From the NCBI RefSeq assembly GCF_003666015.1, contig NZ_QPLT01000021.1:1-56903 (forward strand): DNA of 56,903 bases, given 5' to 3'. Below are positions 1 to 7,153 of this stretch, piece after piece (the stretch's first letter is position 1; the number at the start of each line of letters is the position of its first letter). The notes under the pieces were generated by a model, which was not told the origin of the DNA, searched no databases, and was given only the letters and a program-made list of their open reading frames with translations. Made by a program: the position numbers and the translations under genes. Origin of the DNA: Halorubrum sp. Atlit-26R (GTDB lineage Archaea; Halobacteriota; Halobacteria; Halobacteriales; Haloferacaceae).

Positions 1-196
1 CGAGGCGGACAGAGACGCGAATGCGTCGTGGAACATTCTTTCTCGCGGTCTCGAACAAGTAGGGATGGGCTGTCCCGAATCACCGCCTGTGGAGACTGCG
101 CTCCCTACGGACACCGATTCGGTGTCTACAAAGCGCGTCATGGAAGCAGGAAGCCCCACCCTCAAGGAGCGAACCGCGTCAGCGGTGAGCGAGTAG
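1..196 (+). CDS. tnpB: TnpB (IS200/IS605, IS1341-type) C-terminal fragment
   Basis: The window opens inside this gene. The frame from base 2 runs to TAG at 194-196 and gives 64 residues. It contains DRDANASWNILSRG, the last RuvC motif of TnpB (the catalytic Asp followed by NA.WNI), and ends VMEAGSPTLKERTASAVSE, a tail typical of haloarchaeal TnpB proteins. TnpB is an RNA-guided nuclease encoded by IS200/IS605-family elements and is related to Cas12. Only the C-terminus is visible, so the start, the zinc ribbon and any tnpA partner lie outside. No stop or frameshift is seen in this part. Confidence 0.88.
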   Translation, partial: EADRDANASWNILSRGLEQVGMGCPESPPVETALPTDTDSVSTKRVMEAGSPTLKERTASAVSE

Positions 197-240
197 GGTG
201 GGGAGGAAGTCACGGTGGGGTTCTCTCCTCGAAGAAAGAC
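100..240 (+). ncRNA. Probable IS right end with TnpB guide (omega) RNA scaffold
   Basis: In IS200/IS605 elements the guide RNA of TnpB overlaps the 3' end of tnpB and ends at the right end of the element, and sense-overlapping transcripts at the 3' end of such genes are known in haloarchaea. Here the G-rich stretch GTGGGGAGGAAG, then CACGGTGGGG, directly follows the tnpB stop and looks like such an end. The exact boundary, fold and guide cannot be fixed from sequence alone. Bases 241-389 hold no gene that I can support. Confidence 0.3.
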
Positions 241-389
241 AGCCCTGTGTACGCCAGTCAGAATACGACAAAGGCTCTCAGATCCAGAGTGAGAAGACAC
301 GTGGAATGCTTCAGTTCACGCCTCGTAGCTCCGCTGTTGTTCACTTGATCTCCGCCAGATCTTAACCCGGTTCGTCCCCACACGAACGT

Positions 390-1883
390 ATGGAATCGCA
401 CGCGGGGTTTCACTCACTCCACGAGGAGACCACGGCCTCACTCTCCGTAACCGGTGACCTGCCAGCATGGCTCCGAGGGAGCCTCATCCGAAACGGACCA
501 GGGGCGTTTTCATTCTCGGACGGTAGCGCCGTCGATCACTGGTTCGACGGGTTGGCGATGCTGTACCGATTCACGTTCGACCCGAGCGGACAAGCGGGAC
601 GAACGGACGGCGACGCGATCCACTACCGGAACCGGTTCCTCCGAACTGATGCGTATGAAGCCGCACGGACTGGCGAGTTTGACGGCGGGTTCGCGACCGG
701 GGAGACCACGCTTCGGTCGCGGCTGGCCGGGTTCCTGACTGCGCCGTACGACAACACGAATATTATCGCGGAACGGATCAGCGACCAGTACGTTGCGCTC
801 ACGGAATCGCCTCGGGGAGTCTCGTTCGATCCGAACACGCTCGCCACGACAGGGCGTGTCGGCCGCGACGGCGATGCTCCCAGTGGACAGCTCTCGTGTG
901 CGCATTTCAAGCGCGATCCCGCGACAGGCGCGTTGCTCACGGTCGACACGGAGTTCGGGCGAACCAGTCGCTACCACGTCACCGCCTGGACCCCGGACGG
1001 GGACCGACGCCACGTCGCCACCGTCGCAACAGAGAAGCCGGCGTATATGCACAGCTTCGCGCTGACGCCACGCTACGTCGTCCTAACCGAATTCCCGCTC
1101 CGACTTGACCCGCGTCGGTTCCTCAAGCCCGGACGACAACCGGCGTTCATCGAGCAGTTCGAGTGGGAACCCGGCCGGGGCACTCGGATCGTCGTCATCG
1201 ACCGGACCACCGGCGCAGTCGTCGCCGACCCGGTGACGGAGCCCGTGTTCGGCTTCCACCACGTGAACGCCTTCGAACGGGACGGCGGGACGGAGGTCGT
1301 CTTCGACTTGGAGACGGTTCCGGATGCGACGACGATCGACTCCCTCTATCTGGAGAACGTCCGAGCTGGCGAAATGGGCGCGATCGTCGGCCAGATCGAT
1401 CGCTTCACCGTCGATCTCGGATCACCGACCGGCGCAGGACGGTACCGGACGGGAGACGTGACCGTCGAACGCCGGACGGTGTCCGACGAAGGGACGGCGC
1501 TCCCGACGTCGTCACCGGCGCGGTGGTGTCAGCCCCATCGGTTCGTGTACGCGATGGGAATGGACACGCCGGTCACGGAGTGGGCCCGGCGGATCGTGAA
1601 ACTCGACGTCGAGACGGAGACGACGCGGACGTTCGACGGTGGCGGCGACTACTTCGGCGAGCCAATATTCATCCCAGCGCCCACCGACGATACAGAAGAC
1701 GATGGCGTCGTCGTCACCGTCGTCCTCGACGTCGAGGCGGGGCGTTCGCGGCTGCTCGTGCTCGACGGGCAGTCATTCACGGAGCGTGCCCGAGTCACGC
1801 TGCCGCATGCGGTTCCGTTCGACTTCCACGGTCGGTACTTCCCGGAACTCAAAGCGGCTCCACAACCGAGACACGGCACGTAG
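390..1883 (+). CDS. Carotenoid oxygenase (RPE65/CCD family)
   Basis: This 497-residue protein belongs to the carotenoid cleavage oxygenase family, seven-bladed propeller enzymes that use a non-heme Fe(II) held by four histidines to cleave carotenoid or apocarotenoid double bonds. All four can be placed: H172 in AHFKRDP, H221 in MHSFALT, H290 or H291 in GFHHVNAF, and H480 in FDFHGRYFP. Their spacing fits the family. The N-terminus LRGSLIRNGPGAF and WFDGLAMLYRF are also family motifs. The length is normal and no defect is seen. Haloarchaeal retinal usually comes from Brp/Blh rather than this family, so substrate and product are open. It reads towards arsR but has its own 3' gap of about 114 bases. 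Confidence 0.9.
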   Translation: MESHAGFHSLHEETTASLSVTGDLPAWLRGSLIRNGPGAFSFSDGSAVDHWFDGLAMLYRFTFDPSGQAGRTDGDAIHYRNRFLRTDAYEAARTGEFDGGFATGETTLRSRLAGFLTAPYDNTNIIAERISDQYVALTESPRGVSFDPNTLATTGRVGRDGDAPSGQLSCAHFKRDPATGALLTVDTEFGRTSRYHVTAWTPDGDRRHVATVATEKPAYMHSFALTPRYVVLTEFPLRLDPRRFLKPGRQPAFIEQFEWEPGRGTRIVVIDRTTGAVVADPVTEPVFGFHHVNAFERDGGTEVVFDLETVPDATTIDSLYLENVRAGEMGAIVGQIDRFTVDLGSPTGAGRYRTGDVTVERRTVSDEGTALPTSSPARWCQPHRFVYAMGMDTPVTEWARRIVKLDVETETTRTFDGGGDYFGEPIFIPAPTDDTEDDGVVVTVVLDVEAGRSRLLVLDGQSFTERARVTLPHAVPFDFHGRYFPELKAAPQPRHGT

Positions 1884-1962
1884 CGAATGCGCCAGCCGTG
1901 AGCGCGCGGACCACAACGAAAGCAGACGCCGATCACGACGGTAGCCGTGGCCTCGCGGGAAA

Positions 1963-2000
1963 CATATTAGTAGCTGCTTGTATAAGCTATACCTAATATG
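1963..2000. promoter_or_regulatory. Palindromic operator/promoter of arsR-arsM
   Basis: CATATTAG at 1963-1970 and CTAATATG at 1993-2000 are perfect inverted 8-mers, and TAGCT (1971-1975) and AGCTA (1985-1989) form an inner inverted pair around GCTTGTATA. The result is an almost perfect 38-base dyad whose right arm ends in the arsR start codon. An ArsR dimer bound here would cover the core promoter and start codon, which points to autorepression relieved by metalloid. The function is inferred. Confidence 0.6.
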
Positions 2001-2357
2001 AGCGAAAGTACAGTCACTGACGAATCCGCGGAAGGGGCTGATGCGTGCTGTGTTCCGCTCGCCGATATCGATTCGGAGGCCTTGGCGGCGGACCTCCAAC
2101 TACTGACCGCGATGGGGAACGACACGCGATACGAACTGCTTCGCTACGTCGCGAACGCCGACGACGGCGTCTGTGTCTGCGACCTCCAAGATGCGGTCGG
2201 CGTCAGCCAGAGCGCCGTGAGCCAAGCGCTCTCGCGGTTGTACACCGCCGGACTGGTCACGCGCCGAAAAGAGGGCTCCTGGCGGTACTACGAGCCGACC
2301 GAGACGGCCGCCGCCCTGCTCGGAACGCTCGACGACCTGCGAGGAGCCAATGAGTAA
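1998..2357 (+). CDS. arsR: ArsR-family metalloid-responsive repressor
   Basis: This 119-residue winged-helix protein has the ArsR/SmtB layout. LTAMGNDTRYELLRYV is the first helix pair, then CVCDLQDAVGVSQSAVSQ carries the metal-binding CVC box (C59, C61) in the helix alpha-3 position and the recognition helix, then LVTRRKEGSWRYYEP is the wing. A further Cys pair (C17, C18) lies near the N-terminus and could supply a third As(III) ligand. The start at ATG 1998 sits at the edge of the dyad. The gene overlaps arsM by 8 bases, so the two are one operon. The role is an As(III)-released repressor of arsM; the specificity is inferred from the partner gene and the CVC motif. Confidence 0.9.
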   Translation: MSESTVTDESAEGADACCVPLADIDSEALAADLQLLTAMGNDTRYELLRYVANADDGVCVCDLQDAVGVSQSAVSQALSRLYTAGLVTRRKEGSWRYYEPTETAAALLGTLDDLRGANE

Positions 2358-3195
2358 CGATACCGAGACGGCGGCCGGTGACCGCGACCCCGAGGAGGCG
2401 CGGAAGATGGTGCGCGAACGCTACGGGGCAATCGCGACGGACGATCAGGGCTGTTGTGATGACGTGGGTATTGACGTCGCTGACAGCGGTGGCTGTTGTG
2501 ACGGAAACGAGGCCGCGAGCGGGAGCGAACGCCTCGGGTACGAGACGGACGATATCGCATCTGTCGCCGACGGCGCAGACCTCGGGCTCGGATGTGGCAA
2601 CCCGAAGGCGGTCGCCGAGATGGCGCCCGGTGAGACGGTGCTCGACCTCGGCTCAGGGGCGGGCTTCGACTGCTTCCTCGCCGCACGGGAGGTCGGTCCG
2701 GACGGCCGCGTCATCGGCGTCGACATGACGCCGGAGATGGTCTCGAAAGCGAGGGAGAACGTCACGAAGAACGACGCCGACAACGTCGAGTTTCGCCTCG
2801 GCGAGATCAGCCACCTCCCCGTCGCAGACGCGACCGTCGACGTCGTCATCTCGAACTGCGTCGTCAATCTTGCCCCAGAGAAACAGCTCGTGTTCGACGA
2901 CGCCTATCGAGTTCTCAGGCCCGGTGGACGCGTCGCCATCTCAGATGTCGTCCAAACCGCGCCGTTCCCGGACGACGTCAAGACGGATCCGGACTCGCTG
3001 ACTAGCTGTGTCGCCGGTGCGTCGACTGTCGAGGACCTCGAATCGATGCTCGATAGCGCCGGTTTCGAAGCAATCGAGATTGCCCCCAAAGACGAGAGTG
3101 CCGAGTTCATCAGCGAGTGGGACGCCGACCGCGACCTGAGTGACTATCTCGTCTCTGCCACCATCGAAGCGCGGAAACCAGCGTTTAACGCCTGA
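2350..3195 (+). CDS. arsM: Arsenite S-adenosylmethionine methyltransferase ArsM
   Basis: This 281-residue class I methyltransferase uses SAM to methylate As(III), giving methylated and volatile arsenicals. The SAM motif is VLDLGSGAGFDCFLAA at about 97-112, and acidic motif II is IGVDMTPEM. The arsenic-binding cysteines of the ArsM family are in place: C170 in ISNCVVNLAP and C220 in TSCVAGAST. Extra N-terminal Cys pairs (C35/C36, C49/C50) and C81 in GLGCGNP fit the long ArsM form. Translation starts inside the end of arsR (ATGAGTAA overlap), which suggests coupling. The protein is intact. Confidence 0.93.
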   Translation: MSNDTETAAGDRDPEEARKMVRERYGAIATDDQGCCDDVGIDVADSGGCCDGNEAASGSERLGYETDDIASVADGADLGLGCGNPKAVAEMAPGETVLDLGSGAGFDCFLAAREVGPDGRVIGVDMTPEMVSKARENVTKNDADNVEFRLGEISHLPVADATVDVVISNCVVNLAPEKQLVFDDAYRVLRPGGRVAISDVVQTAPFPDDVKTDPDSLTSCVAGASTVEDLESMLDSAGFEAIEIAPKDESAEFISEWDADRDLSDYLVSATIEARKPAFNA

Positions 3196-3238
3196 CAACG
3201 GACATGACTCGAGGGATATGCGCGGGCGTTCTAGACTG

Positions 3239-3505
3239 CTACTCCCAGTAGGAGTCAACAGATTCGCCGGCGAGTCGCGCGCGGACGAACAGGTACGTGA
3301 AATGGACTGGGACGTAGCCGAGACAGAGCAACCAGCCCTGTGGCTTCGAGACGAGGCCCCACGTGCGCTCGACGCCTCTCGTAGTGTCCGTCGAGAGCGT
3401 TTCCAAGCCGATAGCCGACTCGAGAACAGGTCCGACCACCACGACAAACACCGATATATAGAGAATAGCCACGCCGAGAATTTCGAGCGAGCGTTTGGAG
3501 TCCAT
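3239..3505 (-). CDS. Small two-helix membrane protein
   Basis: I do not recognise this 88-residue protein. It has two likely transmembrane segments: EILGVAILYISVFVVVVGPV near residues 7-27 and GWLLCLGYVPVHFTYLFVRA near residues 57-77, with a short polar loop between them and the tail GESVDSYWE. The composition is haloarchaeal and the strand is convergent with arsM, 43 bases away. A cluster of TCTTAGAT repeats lies 80-142 bases upstream of its start. Confidence 0.6.
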   Translation of the reverse strand: MDSKRSLEILGVAILYISVFVVVVGPVLESAIGLETLSTDTTRGVERTWGLVSKPQGWLLCLGYVPVHFTYLFVRARLAGESVDSYWE

Positions 3506-3584
3506 CGTCTGGCAGGCAGAATCCAGTAGAAGCAGACCGCAGTTAAGATCACTCTGAGAGGCGTTACCAGATCGATGATCTCTG

Positions 3585-3647
3585 TATCTTAGATTATTGT
3601 CTTAGATATACGTCTTATAGAGACACCATAGACAATTATCTTAGATT
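3585..3647. repeat. AT-rich TCTTAGAT repeat cluster
   Basis: An AT-rich island in GC-rich DNA holds four related units: ATCTTAGATT (3586-3595), GTCTTAGATA (3600-3609), GTCTTATAGA (3612-3621) and ATCTTAGATT (3638-3647). The first three are about 13 bases apart. It lies upstream of the two-helix membrane protein and just past the stop of the PH-domain operon, so it could be a regulator-binding array or a terminator region. Confidence 0.45.
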
Positions 3648-3664
3648 CCGCTGAAGCGGATCGA

Positions 3665-4237
3665 TTAGCGTTCGAGAGAACTGCGAATTGCTCGGAGTTC
3701 GTCGCGTACGTGCTGCCATTGCGTTAGGTCCCCGGGAATATCGGATGCCCTTCGATCGCCGCCACCGAGACCGTCGTCGTTCATTGCTGCCTGATCGACG
3801 AGCGCCCGGATGGCACGAGGGTCCTCGATCGCTCTGAGTGACAGGTCCTCTCCGCCGGCGATTTCGAACGTCACCGATCCGTATCCGAAGATCGACCCCG
3901 TGATGTCCTGCTCGAAAGAGCTGTTCTGAACGGTTTCGAGGTTCGCCTGCGTGACGGACCGCGTCAACACGCCGCGTTTCACGTACAGAGCCGCATCCGT
4001 GACCACGTACTGGACGCCTCGTAACGCGAAATACTGCCACACCGGGATCGCCGCACCGAGCGGCACGGCGAGCAAGAACACCGGAGACTCCCCACCAACG
4101 CCGACGACGACCCCGAGGCCGGCGAAGAGAATCCCGACCGCGACCGCCGGAAGGACGGTCGTGATTCGCGGGCGGCCGACCCACTCGACGGACTCGGTCG
4201 CGTCGAGCGGAATAGCCGGGTCGATTGACTCCGTCAT
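3665..4237 (-). CDS. PH-domain (YdbS-like) membrane protein, gene 2 of pair
   Basis: This 190-residue protein has a transmembrane hairpin (about residues 29-70, rich in Val, Gly, Leu and Ala) followed by a bacterial-type pleckstrin homology domain. The region YVVTDAALYVKRGVLTRSV and then LETVQNSSFEQDITGSIFGY, GSVTFEIAG, is the typical bPH2 pattern. The C-terminal tail is polar and ends with a predicted helix VRDELRAIRSSLER. It lies 6 bases after the stop of the preceding paralogous gene on the same strand and is surely cotranscribed with it. These proteins are membrane-anchored with a cytosolic PH-like fold; their function is not established. Confidence 0.75.
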   Translation of the reverse strand: MTESIDPAIPLDATESVEWVGRPRITTVLPAVAVGILFAGLGVVVGVGGESPVFLLAVPLGAAIPVWQYFALRGVQYVVTDAALYVKRGVLTRSVTQANLETVQNSSFEQDITGSIFGYGSVTFEIAGGEDLSLRAIEDPRAIRALVDQAAMNDDGLGGGDRRASDIPGDLTQWQHVRDELRAIRSSLER

Positions 4238-4243
4238 GGGTGG

Positions 4244-4939
4244 CTACCGTTCGCTCTCCGACTCGTCGTCGGGAGCCGAGTCCGTCGTGTCCCGATCGCT
4301 ACTCTCGGTGTCGTTCCGGGCGGTGTCGTCGCCACCGGTCGGTTGTTCGGCCACCGTACTACCGACGGTCGACGTCGTCGCTGCGGCGTTTCCCGTGGAC
4401 TCTTGTTGCGCGTCGAGCGTCGTCCGGATCTCTCGAAGTTCGACGAGGATGTCATCGAGCACGTCGCGCTTCGTTTCGCCCGACTCCGTCGTCCGCTCGC
4501 CGCGGCTGCCCTTGACGCGTTTATTGATCAGCTCTTGTATTTCTCGCGGATCGGGAACCGATGAGAACTGCATCTCGACGCCGGAGCCGCCGGCCGTCGA
4601 GACGTCGACGTTTCCGTACCCGAATCGAGCGCCGAAGAAATCCTGACTGTACGACGTGTTCTGTACCTTCCCGAAGTCGATGCGCTGGACGTCGCGTGAC
4701 AGCACCCCCGTCTTCTTGTACAGCGCATCGGTCGTCACCACGTACTGGGTGTTCTCGCGTTGGAGATACGCCCCGCCGATGATGAACAGTCCGACGAGAA
4801 CGATAGATAAGGGTATTCCAACGACGAGCGCCGGGATCAGGCTACTCTCGTGTGGGTTCCCCGACCATACAATCACTTCGTCCGCGTCAAGCGTCAACCA
4901 GTCCACCGTTTCTGGATCGAGCGTCGATGCCTCGGGCAT
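4244..4939 (-). CDS. PH-domain (YdbS-like) membrane protein, gene 1 of pair
   Basis: This 231-residue paralogue of the following gene begins MPEASTLDPETVDWLTLDAD. I chose the ATG at 4939 because upstream codons in the same frame give Arg/Ser-rich, non-haloarchaeal sequence. DEVIVWSGNPHESSLIPA leads into one or two membrane segments (IPALVVGIPLSIVLVGLFII), then QYVVTTDALYKKTGVLSRDV and FGKVQNTSYSQDFFGARFGY mark the PH domain. A helix VLDDILVELREIRTTLDAQQ and a long Ser/Thr/Asp-rich, probably disordered tail follow. The two genes share the motifs FGYG and VQN.S, which indicates a tandem duplication. Confidence 0.78.
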   Translation of the reverse strand: MPEASTLDPETVDWLTLDADEVIVWSGNPHESSLIPALVVGIPLSIVLVGLFIIGGAYLQRENTQYVVTTDALYKKTGVLSRDVQRIDFGKVQNTSYSQDFFGARFGYGNVDVSTAGGSGVEMQFSSVPDPREIQELINKRVKGSRGERTTESGETKRDVLDDILVELREIRTTLDAQQESTGNAAATTSTVGSTVAEQPTGGDDTARNDTESSDRDTTDSAPDDESESER

Positions 4940-5048
4940 GCGAACCACTTCAACGGAGGTCTGTATTAATCTCTCGACACGTTCGGTCCGTGTCCAGATT
5001 GTAGTCGGACTGGCACGGGAACCCCACGGCCGTCGCCGCGGGAAGACA

Positions 5049-5537
5049 TCAAGAGTCGCTGGCAGGGCTCTCGTCCTCGGAGAGCGATCCGCCGATGACG
5101 AGCGCGGCGCCGATGATGACGAGGTTTTTGACGATGTACTGTCCCTCAACGGTCAGCCCGTACGGGAACGTCGTGAACACGACGTCCGGAAGTAAGACGA
5201 TCGGGAGGAACGTCCCGGGAAGCTGGATGAACAGCAACAAGATCGCCAGGCGGATCAGCGGCCGGGAAAGGAAGAACAGTCCGATCAGAACCTCCCACAC
5301 GCCGAGGACGGGAACGAACACCTCCGGCGGGAAGAAGTACACCGTCCTCGCGACGAGCTCGCCGGCCGGTGAAATTCCGATGACCTTCAGCGCCCCGAAC
5401 CAAATGAACACGACGCCGATGGCGGTTCGAACGATCGGTACGCTCCACCGCCGCATCCACGCGGAGATCCGTGTATCGACACGTTCGAACGTGTCTCGGT
5501 ACTCGGTTCGGTCCACCACGGACTCGATGATCCCCAT
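5049..5537 (-). CDS. DoxX-family membrane protein
   Basis: This protein of about 162 residues starts at MGIIESVVDRTEYRDTFERV; an in-frame start 24 bases upstream is less likely. Four hydrophobic segments are visible, beginning IVRTAIGVVFIWFGALKVIG (a DoxX-like first helix with the FxWFGxLKV pattern), then PEVFVPVLGVWEVLIGLFFL, then a third helix with LLLFIQLPGTFLPIVLLPDV, and a last one with YIVKNLVIIGAALVIGGSLS. The DoxX/SURF4-type family is poorly characterised; some members are linked to quinone or thiosulfate redox. It is divergent from the gene at 5716. Confidence 0.75.
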   Translation of the reverse strand: MGIIESVVDRTEYRDTFERVDTRISAWMRRWSVPIVRTAIGVVFIWFGALKVIGISPAGELVARTVYFFPPEVFVPVLGVWEVLIGLFFLSRPLIRLAILLLFIQLPGTFLPIVLLPDVVFTTFPYGLTVEGQYIVKNLVIIGAALVIGGSLSEDESPASDS

Positions 5538-5715
5538 ACGAGAACTTGGTCGGAGCGGCAATAGCGCTTCTGCTGCTGTAGCAGCTGATCCGGTCTATTT
5601 CCCGGGATCGTCGGAACGATCGTGAGACGCGCGAGAACCCTGCGGCGCCGGCCGTGAGGGGAGTCGGACGACCGGGGCGAAGTAATTAACCCCTCGTGTC
5701 GAGAGCCAATCACTA

Positions 5716-6420
5716 ATGGAGGACCTGCTGGGTCTCGGCGTGGTCGTCTGTCTGGTGGGTATCGCGGTGATCTTTGCTGTCGCAGTCCGAGACGAAAACG
5801 CTCCCGCGGCGCTCAACGCGGTAGCGTCGTTGCTGCTCGTCCTCGTCCCGATAGCGGTCGACCTCTTTGCCTCCCGGTTGTACGGGGTCCGCGTGGGACT
5901 GTCCCCCGAAGTCCCGCTGTGGGTCGGCCTCGCCGGGTTGCTTCACTCCTACGGCATGCTCGGACCGTACGACGACATCGCCTGGTGGGACCACCTCACC
6001 CACACGCTGTCTGCGGCGCTCGTGGCCGCATTGCTGTACGCCGGCTTGCTGGTCGCCGTCGATTCGACGTCGGTCTCGGTCGGAATCAGTCTCGTCTGGG
6101 CCACGGTCGTACTGTTGACGCTCTTGGCCGGCGTGTTCTGGGAGCTGATCGAACTTCTCGCGCGGGACTTCGCGAGGAGGTTCGACGTCCCGTCCGTTCT
6201 CGACCACTACGGCCGACGGGACACCGTCTTGGACTTGCTCTTCGACGTCGTCGGCGCGCTACTCGTCCTCGTGGTCGACCTGCGGCTGTTCGTCCCGATG
6301 GCAGAGGTCTCGCCCGAAACGACCGTCGCGGCACTCGTCGTGTTCCTCGGGGGGTTCGTCGTCGGCTCGCTCGTCCTGTCGTTGGTTATCGTCGTCGGGC
6401 AGGCCGAACCGCGCGCGTGA
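5716..6420 (+). CDS. YjdF-like (DUF2238) polytopic membrane protein
   Basis: This 234-residue protein is mostly membrane helices. The motif IAWWDHLTHTLSAALVAALL, later GVFWELIELLARDF, and then a segment with DTVLDLLFDVVGALLVLVVD, match the WWD.L.H, FWE and D...D..G pattern of YjdF/DUF2238 proteins. About seven helices are likely. The function is unknown; the conserved acidic and His residues within helices suggest a polar intramembrane site. The ATG at 5716 is preceded by GTAATTAACCCC, a promoter-like AT stretch at about -31. Confidence 0.65.
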   Translation: MEDLLGLGVVVCLVGIAVIFAVAVRDENAPAALNAVASLLLVLVPIAVDLFASRLYGVRVGLSPEVPLWVGLAGLLHSYGMLGPYDDIAWWDHLTHTLSAALVAALLYAGLLVAVDSTSVSVGISLVWATVVLLTLLAGVFWELIELLARDFARRFDVPSVLDHYGRRDTVLDLLFDVVGALLVLVVDLRLFVPMAEVSPETTVAALVVFLGGFVVGSLVLSLVIVVGQAEPRA

Positions 6421-6434
6421 ACCCCTCGGAGCGG

Positions 6435-6510
6435 GCCGGACGCTCGGAGGCGCGCCGGATGCTCGGGGGCGCACCGGATGCTCGGGGGCGCACCAGATGC
6501 TCGGGGGAGC
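6435..6510 (+). repeat. Four tandem 19-base repeats
   Basis: Units at 6435-6453, 6454-6472, 6473-6491 and 6492-6510 follow the pattern [GA]CC[GA]GA[TC]GCTCGGGGGCGC with one to four changes each. The array begins 15 bases after the stop of the YjdF-like gene. Units are directly adjacent with no spacers, so this is a minisatellite and not a CRISPR array. Confidence 0.7.
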
Positions 6511-6579
6511 CCGCACGAACCGGTCGCCTCGAACGCGCTACGCGACGGAGCGGCGACGGTCGCGGCGGCGCGGCGTTCC

Positions 6580-7023
6580 TCACGCGGGGTCGGAGTTGAC
6601 TGCCTGCGTGCGACGCGTTTCCAAGAGCCGCCGCGGCCGGACCGCGGCGTCGAGCGGGGCCATGACCAGCAGCCCGGGCGCAGCGTGACAGGGGAGTCCG
6701 TCTCCGGCCGCGAGCCCGGTTCCCGTTGTCGGCACCTGGACGCGATACCCGTTTCCAGAGTGCTGTATCTTGGTGTCGATTCCGCGATGGATCGACTCGG
6801 AGTCCGCGGCCGCCCGTGTGACGAGCTCGACGCGGTCGACCATCGGGACGCGGTCGGTGTCGCGGTCGATGACGAGAATACAGCCGTCGAAGCCGTACGC
6901 GACGACCGCGGAGCGGTGCGTCGTCGCACCGTCGGCGTCCTCCTCGACGAGTCCGGCGCTGCGAGCGGGGCCGGTCACCTGAAGCGCGAGTCCGTCGCCC
7001 GCGGTCGTCAGTTGGTTCGGCAT
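6580..7023 (-). CDS. Haloarchaeal conserved hypothetical, AbrB-like C-terminal part
   Basis: I do not recognise this 147-residue protein with certainty. The N-terminal half resembles a small beta-barrel (MPNQLTTAGDGLALQVTG, then VVAYGFDGCILVIDRDTDRV). The segment TKIQHSGNGYRVQVPTTGTG, then LAAGDGLPC, resembles the swapped-hairpin AbrB/SpoVT DNA-binding pattern (strand, turn, strand, then L..GD). The start ATG 7023 lies 15 bases from a perfect palindrome that spans the TATA region, which fits an autoregulated DNA-binding protein. The regulator role is inferred from these two signs only. Confidence 0.6.
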   Translation of the reverse strand: MPNQLTTAGDGLALQVTGPARSAGLVEEDADGATTHRSAVVAYGFDGCILVIDRDTDRVPMVDRVELVTRAAADSESIHRGIDTKIQHSGNGYRVQVPTTGTGLAAGDGLPCHAAPGLLVMAPLDAAVRPRRLLETRRTQAVNSDPA

Positions 7024-7038
7024 GTCGTTGGCTACGTT

Positions 7039-7059
7039 AGTTACTATAATATAGTAACT
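7039..7059. promoter_or_regulatory. Perfect 9-base palindrome over a TATA box
   Basis: AGTTACTAT (7039-7047) and ATAGTAACT (7051-7059) are perfect inverted arms around AAT. The centre TATAATATA lies 20-30 bases before the ATG at 7023, where a haloarchaeal TATA box is expected, so a bound dimer would block transcription of the 147-residue protein. Confidence 0.65.
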
Positions 7060-7153
7060 TAAAAGCGTGCCGGCTGCCTCGGGACTGCTACCTTGTTTTC
7101 GAGCGTGGTCAGTCGAACTGTTCGGAAATTTGGCGTGCGAACGTTGGCGGCTG

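Noticed and set aside
5567-5585. Hairpin GCTGCT-GT-AGCAGC between DoxX and YjdF-like genes
   Set aside because: Short, and of the kind expected by chance in this composition; no U run to suggest a terminator, no regulator nearby.
6435-6510. Possible CRISPR array
   Set aside because: 19-base units without spacers and no cas genes in the window.
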